Notes under the pieces: model-generated | Databases searched by the model: none | Told to the model about the DNA's origin: nothing | Seen by the model: the letters and a program-made list of their open reading frames with translations, nothing else | NCBI GenBank assembly: GCA_029593915.1 | Contig: CP046147.1 | Location: forward strand, 744,001-808,000 | Reading direction: 5' to 3' | DNA from: Candidatus Lucifugimonas marina | GTDB lineage: Bacteria; Chloroflexota; Dehalococcoidia; Lucifugimonadales; Lucifugimonadaceae | Length of the DNA: 64,000 nucleotides | Made by a program: the position numbers and the translations under genes | Part shown: positions 24,391 through 32,411 of the stretch, piece by piece | How the letters are laid out: every line of letters starts with the position of its first letter | Numbering within the stretch: the first letter of the stretch is position 1

Positions 24391-24547
24391 TCAATAAGTG
24401 CACTTGCTATCCGAGTACCACTCGCCATTGACCTTGCTCCAGAAATAGGAAATGGTCACTCCGTCCGGTTCGTCGAATGTGAAAATGTCAGAATCCGACC
24501 TCGCACTGTCATCGCCGTACATTCGTATCTCTACGTTTCGATGCCCA
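24391..24547 (-). pseudogene. 3' fragment of a gene cut by the IS element
   Basis: Reading leftward from the IS boundary to TGA at 24391-24393 gives about 52 residues. They include IFTFDEPDGVTISYFWSKV and end EWYSDSKCTY, which looks like the end of a genuine secreted domain. There is no matching 5' part beyond the right end of the IS (25777 onward). The upstream half was therefore lost by deletion or lies elsewhere. An internal ATG at 24520-24522 could give a 43-residue product, but it has no clear ribosome site. Confidence 0.55.
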
Positions 24548-24614
24548 TGACCTGCCCCCCTCAAACGTATCCAGTTGAAAAATCAGATACTGGTTGAATT
24601 GAAGGGAGGCAGAA

Positions 24615-24893
24615 ATGCCAAGAAAAGGTCATAGTCCGGAGCAGGTCCTAAACAAGCTCCGGCAAGTCGAGGTTGCCGTTGCAGGTGGCAAGAGCGTAGG
24701 TCAGGCAGTACGAGAGATCGGTGTTACAGATCACACCTATTACAGGTGGCGACGTGAGTACGGTGGACTCGATCTCGACCAGGCAAAGAAGCTCAAGAAG
24801 CTTGAGAAAGAAAACGCAAGACTGAAGCGAACGGTTGCCGATCTTGCTCTGGATAAACAGATCCTGAAAGAAGCGGCAGAGGGAAACTTCTGA
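24615..24893 (+). CDS. IS3-family transposase OrfA
   Basis: 92 residues. The N-terminal helix-turn-helix (SPEQVLNKLRQVEVAVAGG to VTDHTYYRWRREYGG) binds the IS ends. It is followed by a leucine-zipper-like segment (KKLKKLEKENARLKRTVADL). The ATG has GGGAGG 7-8 nt upstream. The end of the frame overlaps the start of the OrfB frame, where a -1 frameshift would make the OrfAB transposase. Confidence 0.92.
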   Translation: MPRKGHSPEQVLNKLRQVEVAVAGGKSVGQAVREIGVTDHTYYRWRREYGGLDLDQAKKLKKLEKENARLKRTVADLALDKQILKEAAEGNF

Positions 24894-24916
24894 GCCCTTC
24901 ACGTCGCGGTAAGTGC

Positions 24917-25747
24917 GTGAAACACGTCCAGCGAATACTTCCTGGAGTATCTGAGCGAAGAGCCTGTATGGTGCTCAACCAGCCCAGACCAACACAACGT
25001 CGAGCTTTGAAGTTGAGAGATGACGAAGAATCGCTGACTGCCGAAATCGTCAAGCTTGCAGTGCGGTTCGGCAGGTACGGCTATCGCCGGATCACAGCAT
25101 TGCTAAGGGATCGTGGCTGGCATGTGAACCACAAGCGTGTCGAACGCATATGGCGACGTGAAGGGCTGAAGGTTCCGAAGAAGCAACCGAAAAGAGGACG
25201 GCTCTGGCTGAACGATGGTTCAATCATCAAGCTGAAACCGGAACGTAAAGGACATGTGTGGGCTTACGACTTCGTGGCCTGTAGAACCGAGGACGGTCGT
25301 GCGGTCAGAATGCTCACTGTGATCGACGAGTACACGCGGGAGTGCATGGCCATCAAGGTGGCGAGGCGTATCAGGTCAAACGATGTGATCCATGCGCTGA
25401 CAGAACTATTTGTTCTTAATGGTGCACCGGAGCACATTCGTTCAGATAACGGGCCGGAGTTCACTTCAAAGACAATTCGAGACTGGCTGGAGCGAGTTGG
25501 AGTGAAGACACTATTTATCGAACCGGGTAGTCCATGGGAGAACGGCTACAACGAGAGCTTCAACGGAAAGTTCAGAGATGAGTTGCTAAACCGTGAGATC
25601 TTCTATTCGTTGAAGGAGGTACAGATACTGACGGAACGGTGGAGAAGGGAGTACAACACGATCCGACCACACAGCTCACTTGGATACCGGGCACCAGCAC
25701 CTGAGGTGATCATGCCCAGGCTTAAGCTGGCTGCGAATCCGAGATAA
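24917..25747 (+). CDS. IS3-family transposase OrfB (DDE integrase)
   Basis: 276 residues from the GTG at 24917. The frame is open upstream to overlap OrfA, as expected for a frameshifted fusion. An HTH_21-like segment (GYRRITALLRDRGWHVNHKR) precedes the rve catalytic core. The DDE residues lie in VWAYDFVA, RSDNGPEFTSK and GYNESFNGKFRDEL. The C-terminal IRPHSSLGYRAPAPEV is typical. The frame is intact, so the element may still move. Confidence 0.92.
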   Translation: MKHVQRILPGVSERRACMVLNQPRPTQRRALKLRDDEESLTAEIVKLAVRFGRYGYRRITALLRDRGWHVNHKRVERIWRREGLKVPKKQPKRGRLWLNDGSIIKLKPERKGHVWAYDFVACRTEDGRAVRMLTVIDEYTRECMAIKVARRIRSNDVIHALTELFVLNGAPEHIRSDNGPEFTSKTIRDWLERVGVKTLFIEPGSPWENGYNESFNGKFRDELLNREIFYSLKEVQILTERWRREYNTIRPHSSLGYRAPAPEVIMPRLKLAANPR

Positions 25748-25803
25748 TAAGTGGTAACGCTATCGGGGGCAGGTCAGTTATACGTGAATGTTTGCAATGT
25801 CAA

Positions 25804-25822
25804 TAGTTGTCATAATCAACTA
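25804..25822. promoter_or_regulatory. Palindromic operator candidate for the MarR gene
   Basis: TAGTTG-TCATAAT-CAACTA, a perfect inverted repeat with a 7-nt centre, 44 nt upstream of the MarR start codon. MarR proteins bind such palindromes and often repress their own genes. The IS ends 28 nt upstream of it and could affect expression. Confidence 0.5.
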
Positions 25823-25865
25823 CTTTTGGCGTACTTCAGTTAAGCAAAGAATCGAAGAGGGCGGA

Positions 25866-26309
25866 ATGGCGAAACGAAAAAACATATCGGCGGCGCAGGC
25901 GTGGGAGCAGGCGTTAACTTCAGTCTCGCGGTTGCTTCAAAAGTTCGATTCCAACATGCAAGACAAAGCTGGCGTGTCGGTTATTTGGTACGACGTACTG
26001 CTGCATTTGCATCACGCACCCGAAAAGAAAATGCGTATGCAGATGTTGTCGAAGTCGCTAGTTTTGACTCGAAGCGGCGTAACTCGACTGGTGGATCGAA
26101 TCGAGAAAGCCGGGTTGGTTCGACGAGAAGCTGCTGTTGAAGATCGTCGTGGTTACTACGCTATTCTGACTGACGAGGGCGAAGAAGCTCTTGCAGAGGC
26201 ACAGGAAGTTCACCGAAAAGATATTCGGACGCATTTCGGTGCGCGGCTCGACAAGGCTGAGCAGCAGGCGGTGTTCAACCTGATGAGTAAGTTGCGCTTT
26301 GAAGATTAG
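25866..26309 (+). CDS. MarR-family transcriptional regulator
   Basis: 147 residues from ATG 25866, selected because a purine-rich GAGGGCGGA precedes it and the protein then starts MAKRKNISAAQAW. The winged helix is clear: MQMLSKSLVLTRSGVTRLVDRIEKAGLVRREAAVEDRR, where the DRR turn is the beta-wing. Dimer helices flank it. The ligand is unknown. It converges with the ABM-type gene to the right and may control neighbouring catabolic genes. Confidence 0.87.
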   Translation: MAKRKNISAAQAWEQALTSVSRLLQKFDSNMQDKAGVSVIWYDVLLHLHHAPEKKMRMQMLSKSLVLTRSGVTRLVDRIEKAGLVRREAAVEDRRGYYAILTDEGEEALAEAQEVHRKDIRTHFGARLDKAEQQAVFNLMSKLRFED

Positions 26310-26339
26310 GGCGCTCGTGCAAAGTGGGTTGGGGCGCGT

Positions 26340-26633
26340 CTAAGTGGCGATAACCTGACCGTCTTCCCATTTAGGGTCGTCGTGCAGTAGCGCACGGAGT
26401 TGTTGGTACCAGGCGTCTTGCTCTGGACGTGCGGCGTTGGCTCGGTACTTCTCTACGTTTTCGAAGACTGCCATCATTTTGACTACAGAGGCATCGGCGT
26501 CGGTCTGGAGCATGTAGCCGCCGACGAATCCAATTGCATCGGCGTCTTCTTTTTCATTCCACTCTTTGAGCATTGCACCGAGTTTTTCGACATTGGCGGG
26601 GTCGATGCTGAGTGTTGCGATTGTTCCGTACAT
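26340..26633 (-). CDS. ABM-type small monooxygenase-like protein
   Basis: 97 residues from ATG 26631-26633, which has AGGAGT 8 nt upstream. A longer ATG at 26708 lacks this. The sequence MYGTIATLSIDPANVEKLG, followed by GFVGGYMLQTDAD and VVKMMAVFENVEKYRANA, has the beta-alpha-beta pattern of dimeric alpha/beta barrel (antibiotic biosynthesis monooxygenase) proteins. Such proteins oxidise aromatic substrates or are small haem- or ligand-binding factors; the role here is not known. Confidence 0.7.
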   Translation of the reverse strand: MYGTIATLSIDPANVEKLGAMLKEWNEKEDADAIGFVGGYMLQTDADASVVKMMAVFENVEKYRANAARPEQDAWYQQLRALLHDDPKWEDGQVIAT

Positions 26634-26772
26634 GGGTGACTCCTGTTGTCTCGATAGCGAAAAATCCAGCCACGCCGACATGTTAGTCGGTTTGCGGCAA
26701 ATAGGCACGCGACGAGTTAGAGCTACGTGGATAAGGTACGTGGCTAGAAATTGGATTTAGGGTGGCTAGATT

Positions 26773-26796
26773 TCCTCCCCGACGGATCGGGGAGGA
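26773..26796. terminator. Hairpin after the enolase-superfamily gene
   Basis: TCCTCCCCGA-CGGA-TCGGGGAGGA, a perfect 10-bp stem with a 4-nt loop just beyond the stop of the gene at 26805. No long T run follows in the leftward direction (AAATC), so it is a weak terminator or mRNA end hairpin. Confidence 0.5.
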
Positions 26797-26804
26797 TGGT
26801 CGCG

Positions 26805-27956
26805 CTAGTCGTTTAGTTTGTTGGAGTTCAGGTAGTCCATGTTCATTTCGATTCCGAGGCCTGGGGCAGTCGGGTCGAGATGGAGAGAACCACCAGCGTT
26901 GTCGAGTGGTGACTGGATGAACTCGTTGTACTTGGTGAGGTCGGCGTTTGCTGTTTCGAGTTTGTAGAAGTTAGGAACAGTCATCATCACGTGAGCGCCG
27001 GCGAGTACGTTTATGGGGCCCGACGCATCGTGTGGCGAGACAGGGATGTAGTACGCCTCGGCCTGTGCCGAGATTTTCTTCAGCTCGGTAATTCCGCCTG
27101 TCCAAGTGACATCGGGCATGACGTAGTCGGCGAGTTTGTCTTCGAATATTTGGACGAATTCCCAGCGAGTGTGGAGTCGTTCTCCGACTGAGATGGGGAC
27201 GTTCACTTTGTCTCGAACCTGACTGAGCGCGTGGTAGCTTTCGACCGGGACCGGCTCTTCGAACCAGTCGATGTTTCCAGCGTCTTCGAGTGAGTTGCAG
27301 AGTCGGATGGCGGTAGGGACGTTGAATCGTCCATGGGCATCGATCAACAGCTCAATATCTGGTCCCGCGATTTCTCGAATTCTCGCTGTAAGTTCGGCTC
27401 CGACACGTTCGCTCGGTCGGTCGAGAGTACCGCTGAGATAACCGGCGTTTTGCTTGGCTTGTTCTCCGGTGAACGGGAATGGGTCGAACTTCAAGGCTGT
27501 GTGGCCTGAATCGACGATTTTTCGTATTTCCTGTTCGACCCCTTCATCGGTGTCGAAGTTGTTCTGGTCGGGGTGTGTGTAGAGCACAATTTCGTCACGA
27601 ACTTTTCCGCCGAGTAGTTCGTAGATCGGGAGGTTGAGGAGTTTTCCTCGGATGTCCCAGAGCGCGATGTCGATTCCACTAACTACGTGCGTGGTTGCTC
27701 CTCGCGAGCCCATGTAGGTGAAAGAACGGAATATCTTGTGCCAGATGCGTTCGATCTGGGAGGGATCTTCGCCTATGAGTAGATCGTTGAGTTTGTCGAT
27801 GATTCCAGCGACGGCGCGGTTGGCGGTGAGGGTTGTTGTTGTGATTTCGCCCCAACCAGTGATTCCTTCGTCGGTTTGAACTTCGACGAAGAAGTATTCT
27901 CCCCAGAAGGTGCCTTCGACTTTTACGAGCCAGGGTTTGATTGATGTGATTTTCAT
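26805..27956 (-). CDS. Enolase-superfamily sugar-acid dehydratase, 2
   Basis: 383 residues. The capping domain is residues 1-120, then the barrel. Visible active-site residues are K156-F-D158, D206 and H208 (LIDAHGR), E233 (WFEEP), E259 (SVGER) and H309-D310 (SPHDASG). The DAHGR and HD pairs place it near galactonate/mannonate-type dehydratases rather than the KxR paralogue at 3289. Expected reaction: dehydration of an aldonate to a 2-keto-3-deoxy acid. A lactonase gene lies just upstream on the same strand, which fits a lactone-to-acid-to-keto-acid route. Confidence 0.88.
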   Translation of the reverse strand: MKITSIKPWLVKVEGTFWGEYFFVEVQTDEGITGWGEITTTTLTANRAVAGIIDKLNDLLIGEDPSQIERIWHKIFRSFTYMGSRGATTHVVSGIDIALWDIRGKLLNLPIYELLGGKVRDEIVLYTHPDQNNFDTDEGVEQEIRKIVDSGHTALKFDPFPFTGEQAKQNAGYLSGTLDRPSERVGAELTARIREIAGPDIELLIDAHGRFNVPTAIRLCNSLEDAGNIDWFEEPVPVESYHALSQVRDKVNVPISVGERLHTRWEFVQIFEDKLADYVMPDVTWTGGITELKKISAQAEAYYIPVSPHDASGPINVLAGAHVMMTVPNFYKLETANADLTKYNEFIQSPLDNAGGSLHLDPTAPGLGIEMNMDYLNSNKLND

Positions 27957-27973
27957 TCTTGGTTACTCCGGGC

Positions 27974-28064
27974 GTGGCGTTAGGCTCCGGGCGTCATCAG
28001 ACGACTTGGGAGCTAGTTGCAATCCACCCTCACCCTAGCCCTCTCCCGAAGGAGAAGGGACTTG
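27974..28064. repeat. Two-hairpin intergenic repeat, copy 3
   Basis: First hairpin GTCATC/GACGAC (with one G-U or mismatch), link AGCTAGTTGCAATC, second hairpin CCTCTCCC-GAA-GGAGAAGG. A GACCCCGAT/ATCGGGGTC palindrome follows at 28103-28128. Confidence 0.6.
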
Positions 28065-28102
28065 TTGAGTGCAATTGGTTGTTGTTGGCTAATGTTTTTG
28101 GT

Positions 28103-28128
28103 TGACCCCGATTTTCATCGGGGTGACA
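28103..28128. repeat. TGACCCCGAT-TTTC-ATCGGGGTGACA palindrome
   Basis: Seven-bp stem CCCCGAT/ATCGGGG. The same 25-nt unit occurs at 29221-29245, 32374-32399, 46697-46721 (one change) and 48806-48831. All copies lie just outside genes, several directly past a leftward stop codon, as terminators would. Confidence 0.6.
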
Positions 28129-28135
28129 GGGTTGC

Positions 28136-29143
28136 CTAGATCGGGTCGGTGATGTGGATCCACATTGGTTGGTCGCCTACTGGTTGGGTTGCCTGGTGGG
28201 CGAGTGTTCCATCTGGATTGATTTTGTAGGTTGCGAGATCGCCGTTGTCGAGTCCACCTACGAGCATGAATTTTCCAGTCGGGTCAATTCCGAACGCACG
28301 TGGCGTGCCCAGCGAGGGTTGTTGTCCGAGTGATGTCAGTTCACCTGTTTCAGGGTTCACTGAATACATTGCGATGGAGTTGTGTCCACGGTTTGCTGCG
28401 TAGAGATTTTTTCCATCGGGGCTCATGTGGATTTGCGCGTTTGAGTTTTCGCCAGACCAGTTTTCAGGGAGGGTCGACAGTGTTTGGAATGCTTCGATAG
28501 TGCCGTTTGTCGAATCAAACTTGTAAGCCGTAACGCTTGAGCCCTGTTCGTTATCGAAGTAGATGAATTTTCCGTTTGGGTGGTAGGCGTAGTGGCGTGG
28601 CCCGTGGCCAGCTGGCGGTTCGATTATCGGCGGATCGTTCGGAGTAAGTTTTCCGGTTTTATCGTCGAACTTGTACTGATAAATGGCGTTCGAATCGTCG
28701 ACGTGCGGAAGGAATGTGTAAGAGTTTGACGAATCGGTTTGTGCGCAGTGAGCACGGTGGCGAGTGGCTATCCATTCGGTAGCAGCACCGCCGAGGGCGC
28801 CGTGTTCGTCGATCGGATGAACGGCGATGTGCCCGGCGGCGTAGTAGGCAGAGAGCAAGTGCCGACCGGTGTTATCGACCGACACGTAACAAGGGTCTGA
28901 TTCAAGCTTTACCGTGCCAGATTGCGTGAGCGATCCGGTGGTGGGATCGATATCAAAGCTTGCCGTCACATTGGCGTCGCGCAGTCCGGTGTAGGCGCGA
29001 GTTTTGTCGGGCGATACGGCGAACGGTGCTGGGCCACCGGGTGCGGAAATATCTTCCTGGTGGGTGAGTGCACCGGATTCAGAGTTGAGGTTGTAGATGG
29101 CGATTTTGTGGTCGCCCTGGAGGGTTATGTATACGCGTTGCAT
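28136..29143 (-). CDS. Seven-bladed lactonase (6-phosphogluconolactonase type)
   Basis: 335 residues. The sequence is built of repeated blades such as DHKIAIYNLNSESGALT, TTGSLTQSGTV and ETGELTSLGQQPSLGTPR. The typical GPRHYAYHPNGKFIYFDNE and HMSPDGKNLYAANRGHNSI motifs of the YbhE/Pgl beta-propeller are present. It would open sugar lactones to free acids in the cytoplasm; no signal peptide is seen. The gene sits upstream of the enolase-superfamily dehydratase on the same strand with 179 nt between them. This fits joint action on a sugar lactone. Confidence 0.85.
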   Translation of the reverse strand: MQRVYITLQGDHKIAIYNLNSESGALTHQEDISAPGGPAPFAVSPDKTRAYTGLRDANVTASFDIDPTTGSLTQSGTVKLESDPCYVSVDNTGRHLLSAYYAAGHIAVHPIDEHGALGGAATEWIATRHRAHCAQTDSSNSYTFLPHVDDSNAIYQYKFDDKTGKLTPNDPPIIEPPAGHGPRHYAYHPNGKFIYFDNEQGSSVTAYKFDSTNGTIEAFQTLSTLPENWSGENSNAQIHMSPDGKNLYAANRGHNSIAMYSVNPETGELTSLGQQPSLGTPRAFGIDPTGKFMLVGGLDNGDLATYKINPDGTLAHQATQPVGDQPMWIHITDPI

Positions 29144-29329
29144 TTTTTATCGGTTCAGATTTTCAGGTGTTTTCTGATCGCGTGACTTTAGCAGAGGAGA
29201 TTGTCCAGATTGGGAGTTTGACCCCGATTTTCATCGGGGTGACATTTCTGGTGGTTGGGTTTCTTTTATTTGGAGTGCAGCTTTGCCGATTCTGCTGTCC
29301 CTTTGTCTGATCGTGACGAGGGCAGGGTG

Positions 29330-30943
29330 CTACCGGCTAGTACCGAGTGATTCGACACCTTTGGCGTTTTCGATTTTCCAATCTTCGGGCACGGGGCCTG
29401 CGTAGGGTGGGTGTTCGAATCGTACGGGCGTTTCGACGACTCGTGGATCGTTTTGTTCGACGAGAATCGCCATTAGTCGATCATGCAGTTCTTTTCGCTT
29501 ATCTTCGTGTTCGGGGTCTTGGGCGAGGTTCGTCATGTAGTGAGGATCTGATCGAAGATCGTAGAGTTCCTCTTGAGGACGTTTACCGAATCCAAGTTCG
29601 AATAGCGGGGCAACCTCCGGGTCGGCGCGGTTGTAGATCATCCACGATCTGGTCGGGCCTTTGTCGAGATCGGCATAGACGACGGTGTAGCTATGCAGCA
29701 GTTCGTCGGCTGGCGGTGGCTCTTTAGTTGGGTCGTCGAGTCCCATTGGGTCGCCAGCGGGCCAACGATCTGGCTCGAAGTTGTGGATGTAGAGGAAATC
29801 TTTGGTGCGTATTGCACGAGTTGGGTAAGGGAGACCTTCGTCGGGACCGGGGTTCTCTTTCAGGTTGTGGCGCTCGCGACCCGTGACCACGAAATCACGT
29901 TCTGGCTCGATTTGTCCGCTGCCTTCTGATCGGAGTAACGGCATCAGGCTTTTGCCGGTCATGCCTTTGGGGAGGTCGACTCCCGCGGCTTCGAGAAACG
30001 TAGGAGCGATGTCCATAAGGTTTACGAAATCATCGACAGTTCGTCCAGCAGAGATTGCTTCTGGCCAGCGCACAGCCATAGTGACTTCAGTGCCGAGTTT
30101 GTAGAGATTGCACTTGGCGCGTGGGAAGCCGGGGATTCCGTGATCGCCCGAAACGGCGATAATCGTGTTGTCGAGCTCGCCGATTTCTTCTAGTTTGGCG
30201 AGAAGCACACCGAGTCCAGCATCGACTGCCTGACATTCGCCGAGATAGTCGGCAAAGTCTTCACGGATTTCGTGAACATCGGGGAGGAATTCTGGCATTC
30301 GACCTTTCAGGTCATCTGGGTCGATGTTCCAGAGTTCTTTGCCTGAACCCTGCTGCCATTCGCGGTGGGTGTTGGTTGGTCCCCACCAGTAGCAGAATGG
30401 TTCGTCCGTGCCGTCGTCGTTTTTAGGCCGTGCATCTAGGAAGCTTTGGAAATTGTCGGCAGTTTCGTCGAGGATTTCTTGCTTGGCGTCTTCGATAGAC
30501 TGTCCGGCGGGTCGTGCGGTTACTTCTTCGGAGAAGGCGTTGTAGCGGGATCCCGCAGATTCATAGGCGGTTCGTGCGCCGCCGTAGGGGGCGTTGGTGG
30601 TGAGTCCGGGCGACCACACTTTGTAGGTGTAGCCGATGTGGTAGCCGGCTTCTTCGAGAATGAGCGGGTAGGTGGGGATTGTTTCGTCCCAGCGTGCGCC
30701 TTGAAGGATTGCGCCGAGACCTGTTTGCCAGAAGTATCGACCTGTGAGGATGGAGCTGCGGCAGGGTGTGCAGCTTGGTGCTGGGACGTTGGCGTTTAGG
30801 AAGAGCGTTCCTTCGCCTGCGATTCGGTCGAAGTTGGGAGTTTCGATGAGCTCGTGTATCGACGATTCGCCAGGTTGGTTTCGGTAGGCGCTGGCGTAGC
30901 GCCCCCAGTCATCGGCGAAGGCAAAAACGATATTTGGGCGCAA
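29330..30943 (-). CDS. Sulfatase (formylglycine type), 1
   Basis: 537 residues, cytoplasmic as no signal is present. The start is TTG at 30941-30943 with CGGAG 6-7 nt upstream. Metal ligands D11-D12 lie in AFADDWGRY. The signature C58-T-P-C-R62 (PSCTPCRSSILTGR) gives the cysteine that should be converted to formylglycine. IAVSGDHGIPGFPRAK provides the second metal site. It hydrolyses a sulfate ester or related phosphonate/phosphate; the natural substrate is not evident. A second sulfatase of another subfamily is at 52289. Confidence 0.92.
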   Translation of the reverse strand: MRPNIVFAFADDWGRYASAYRNQPGESSIHELIETPNFDRIAGEGTLFLNANVPAPSCTPCRSSILTGRYFWQTGLGAILQGARWDETIPTYPLILEEAGYHIGYTYKVWSPGLTTNAPYGGARTAYESAGSRYNAFSEEVTARPAGQSIEDAKQEILDETADNFQSFLDARPKNDDGTDEPFCYWWGPTNTHREWQQGSGKELWNIDPDDLKGRMPEFLPDVHEIREDFADYLGECQAVDAGLGVLLAKLEEIGELDNTIIAVSGDHGIPGFPRAKCNLYKLGTEVTMAVRWPEAISAGRTVDDFVNLMDIAPTFLEAAGVDLPKGMTGKSLMPLLRSEGSGQIEPERDFVVTGRERHNLKENPGPDEGLPYPTRAIRTKDFLYIHNFEPDRWPAGDPMGLDDPTKEPPPADELLHSYTVVYADLDKGPTRSWMIYNRADPEVAPLFELGFGKRPQEELYDLRSDPHYMTNLAQDPEHEDKRKELHDRLMAILVEQNDPRVVETPVRFEHPPYAGPVPEDWKIENAKGVESLGTSR

Positions 30944-31187
30944 GGTTTTCTCCGGATTTCGAACGTGATTTTTTGAGCGAGGTTGGACTTTAGCAGGGAT
31001 TCTTTTACGGCGAAGTGATTGCGCGGTTGCTAAGTCGGCTCGTTAGAGTGGCTTTTTCACACCATCATTCTTTTTACGAAGACATTCGGGGGACTTGCGC
31101 TATGTAGATTGAACGTGCCACATAGTGCCCACCCTTCCCAGGTCCCTCCACGTTGGTCGGGACGTGAATATGGAGTCTTGGAGGTCG

Positions 31188-32345
31188 CTAAACCTCGTAG
31201 CGTTTTAGGAGGTTTTTGGCGATTATTAGGCGTTGGATTTCGTTTGTGCCTTCGCCGATGATCATTAGCGGGGCGTCGCGGTAGTAGCGTTCGATTGGGG
31301 AGTCTTTGACGTAGCCAGCGCCGCCATGAATTCGCATTGCATCGAGAGTTACTTCTGAGCAGATTTCCGACGCGTAGAGTTTTGCCATTCCGGCTTCTTC
31401 GTCGACCCGTTCACCTTTATCTTTTTTAGCGGCGGCGTCACGTGTCATGAGGCGCGCTGCGTGGATTTTGGTTGCCATATCGGCGAGCATGTTCTGGATC
31501 GATTGCCGGGTTGAAATTGGTCGTCCGAACGTTTCTCGCTGCTGGGCATATTTGATCGCTGCTTCGAAGGAGGCCTGAGCGACTCCGATGGCTCGAGAGG
31601 CTACGTTGATTCGCCCTGTTTCCAGAGAATCCATCACCTGATAGAAGCCGTTGCCTTCTTCGTTTCCTAGAACGTTTTCAGCGTCGATTCGGTAGTTGTC
31701 GAAGATGAGTTCTGTGGTGTCGACGCCGCGGTAGCCGAGCTTGTTGAAATCTTTGCCCGAAGTGAATCCGGGACCTTTTTCGGCGATGAATCCCGTGATG
31801 CCTTTGTGCGGCGGATTCGTATTCATGTCGGTCTTTGCCAGCAGCAGGAATACGTCGCCGTTTCTGCCGTTAGTGATGAACTGTTTGGTGCCGTTGATTA
31901 CGTACTCTTCACCGTCTTTTTCAGCACGGGTCTGCATGCCCGCTACGTCGGTGCCGCCGCCGGGCTCGGTGAGGGCGAGTCCACCTCGTTTCTTGCCTGA
32001 TGCGAGATCGGGTAGCCACTTTTTCTTCTGTTCTTCAGTTCCGTATTTGGTGATGCCCCAGGTGAGCATCGAGTGGGATCCTATGGGGCCTGTGAGCGAC
32101 ATCCAACCTTTTGCGAGTTCTTCGAAAACCATTGCAAACGTGGTGACATCGACACCTAGTCCCCCGTATTCCTCGGGCACGGTCATTCCGAACAGGCCCA
32201 TCTCTGCCATTTGGTCGAAAAGTTCAGCAGGGTAGGTGTCGTTCTCGTCGTGTTCGGCGGCTTGCGGGATGGCCTCGCGCTTTACGAAATCACGAACGGC
32301 TGCGAGTAGTTGTGAGCGGACTTCGAGGGCTTGTTCGGTGGGCAT
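31188..32345 (-). CDS. Acyl-CoA dehydrogenase
   Basis: 385 residues, normal family length. The three-domain pattern is clear. The N-terminal helical domain ends near GMTVPEEYGGLGVD, the beta domain has LALTEPGGGTDVAGMQTRA and NGTKQFITNG (flavin and substrate contacts), and the C-terminal domain has GYVKDSPIERYYRDAPLMI. IGEGTNEIQRLIIAKNLL carries the usual catalytic Glu. It oxidises an acyl-CoA to the 2-enoyl-CoA in the cytoplasm. It stands alone and is followed by a palindromic repeat. Confidence 0.95.
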   Translation of the reverse strand: MPTEQALEVRSQLLAAVRDFVKREAIPQAAEHDENDTYPAELFDQMAEMGLFGMTVPEEYGGLGVDVTTFAMVFEELAKGWMSLTGPIGSHSMLTWGITKYGTEEQKKKWLPDLASGKKRGGLALTEPGGGTDVAGMQTRAEKDGEEYVINGTKQFITNGRNGDVFLLLAKTDMNTNPPHKGITGFIAEKGPGFTSGKDFNKLGYRGVDTTELIFDNYRIDAENVLGNEEGNGFYQVMDSLETGRINVASRAIGVAQASFEAAIKYAQQRETFGRPISTRQSIQNMLADMATKIHAARLMTRDAAAKKDKGERVDEEAGMAKLYASEICSEVTLDAMRIHGGAGYVKDSPIERYYRDAPLMIIGEGTNEIQRLIIAKNLLKRYEV

Positions 32346-32373
32346 GGTATTGGTCGGGGCTGGGTCGGGCGTT

Positions 32374-32399
32374 TGACCCCGATTTTCATCGGGGTGACA
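32374..32399. repeat. TGACCCCGAT-TTTC-ATCGGGGTGACA palindrome
   Basis: Exact copy of the unit at 28103-28128, between the ACR3 gene end and the acyl-CoA dehydrogenase start. Confidence 0.6.
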
Positions 32400-32411
32400 T
32401 TGGAGGTGATT

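Larger units (their letters stand above)
24548..25776 (+). mobile_element. IS3-family insertion sequence, 1229 bp
   Basis: Bounded by inverted ends TGACCTGCCCCC on the left and GGGGGCAGGTCA on the right, with partial matching beyond. It encodes OrfA (24615-24893) and OrfB in the -1 frame, the usual IS3 arrangement, and the IR sequence is of the IS407-like type. Flanks (CCCA left, GTTA right) show no target duplication, so there was a rearrangement after insertion. Confidence 0.88.

Noticed and set aside
24367..24597. A rightward 76-residue reading frame across the IS boundary
   Set aside because: It crosses the left inverted repeat of the IS3 element and lies opposite a better leftward fragment. 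No ribosome site.
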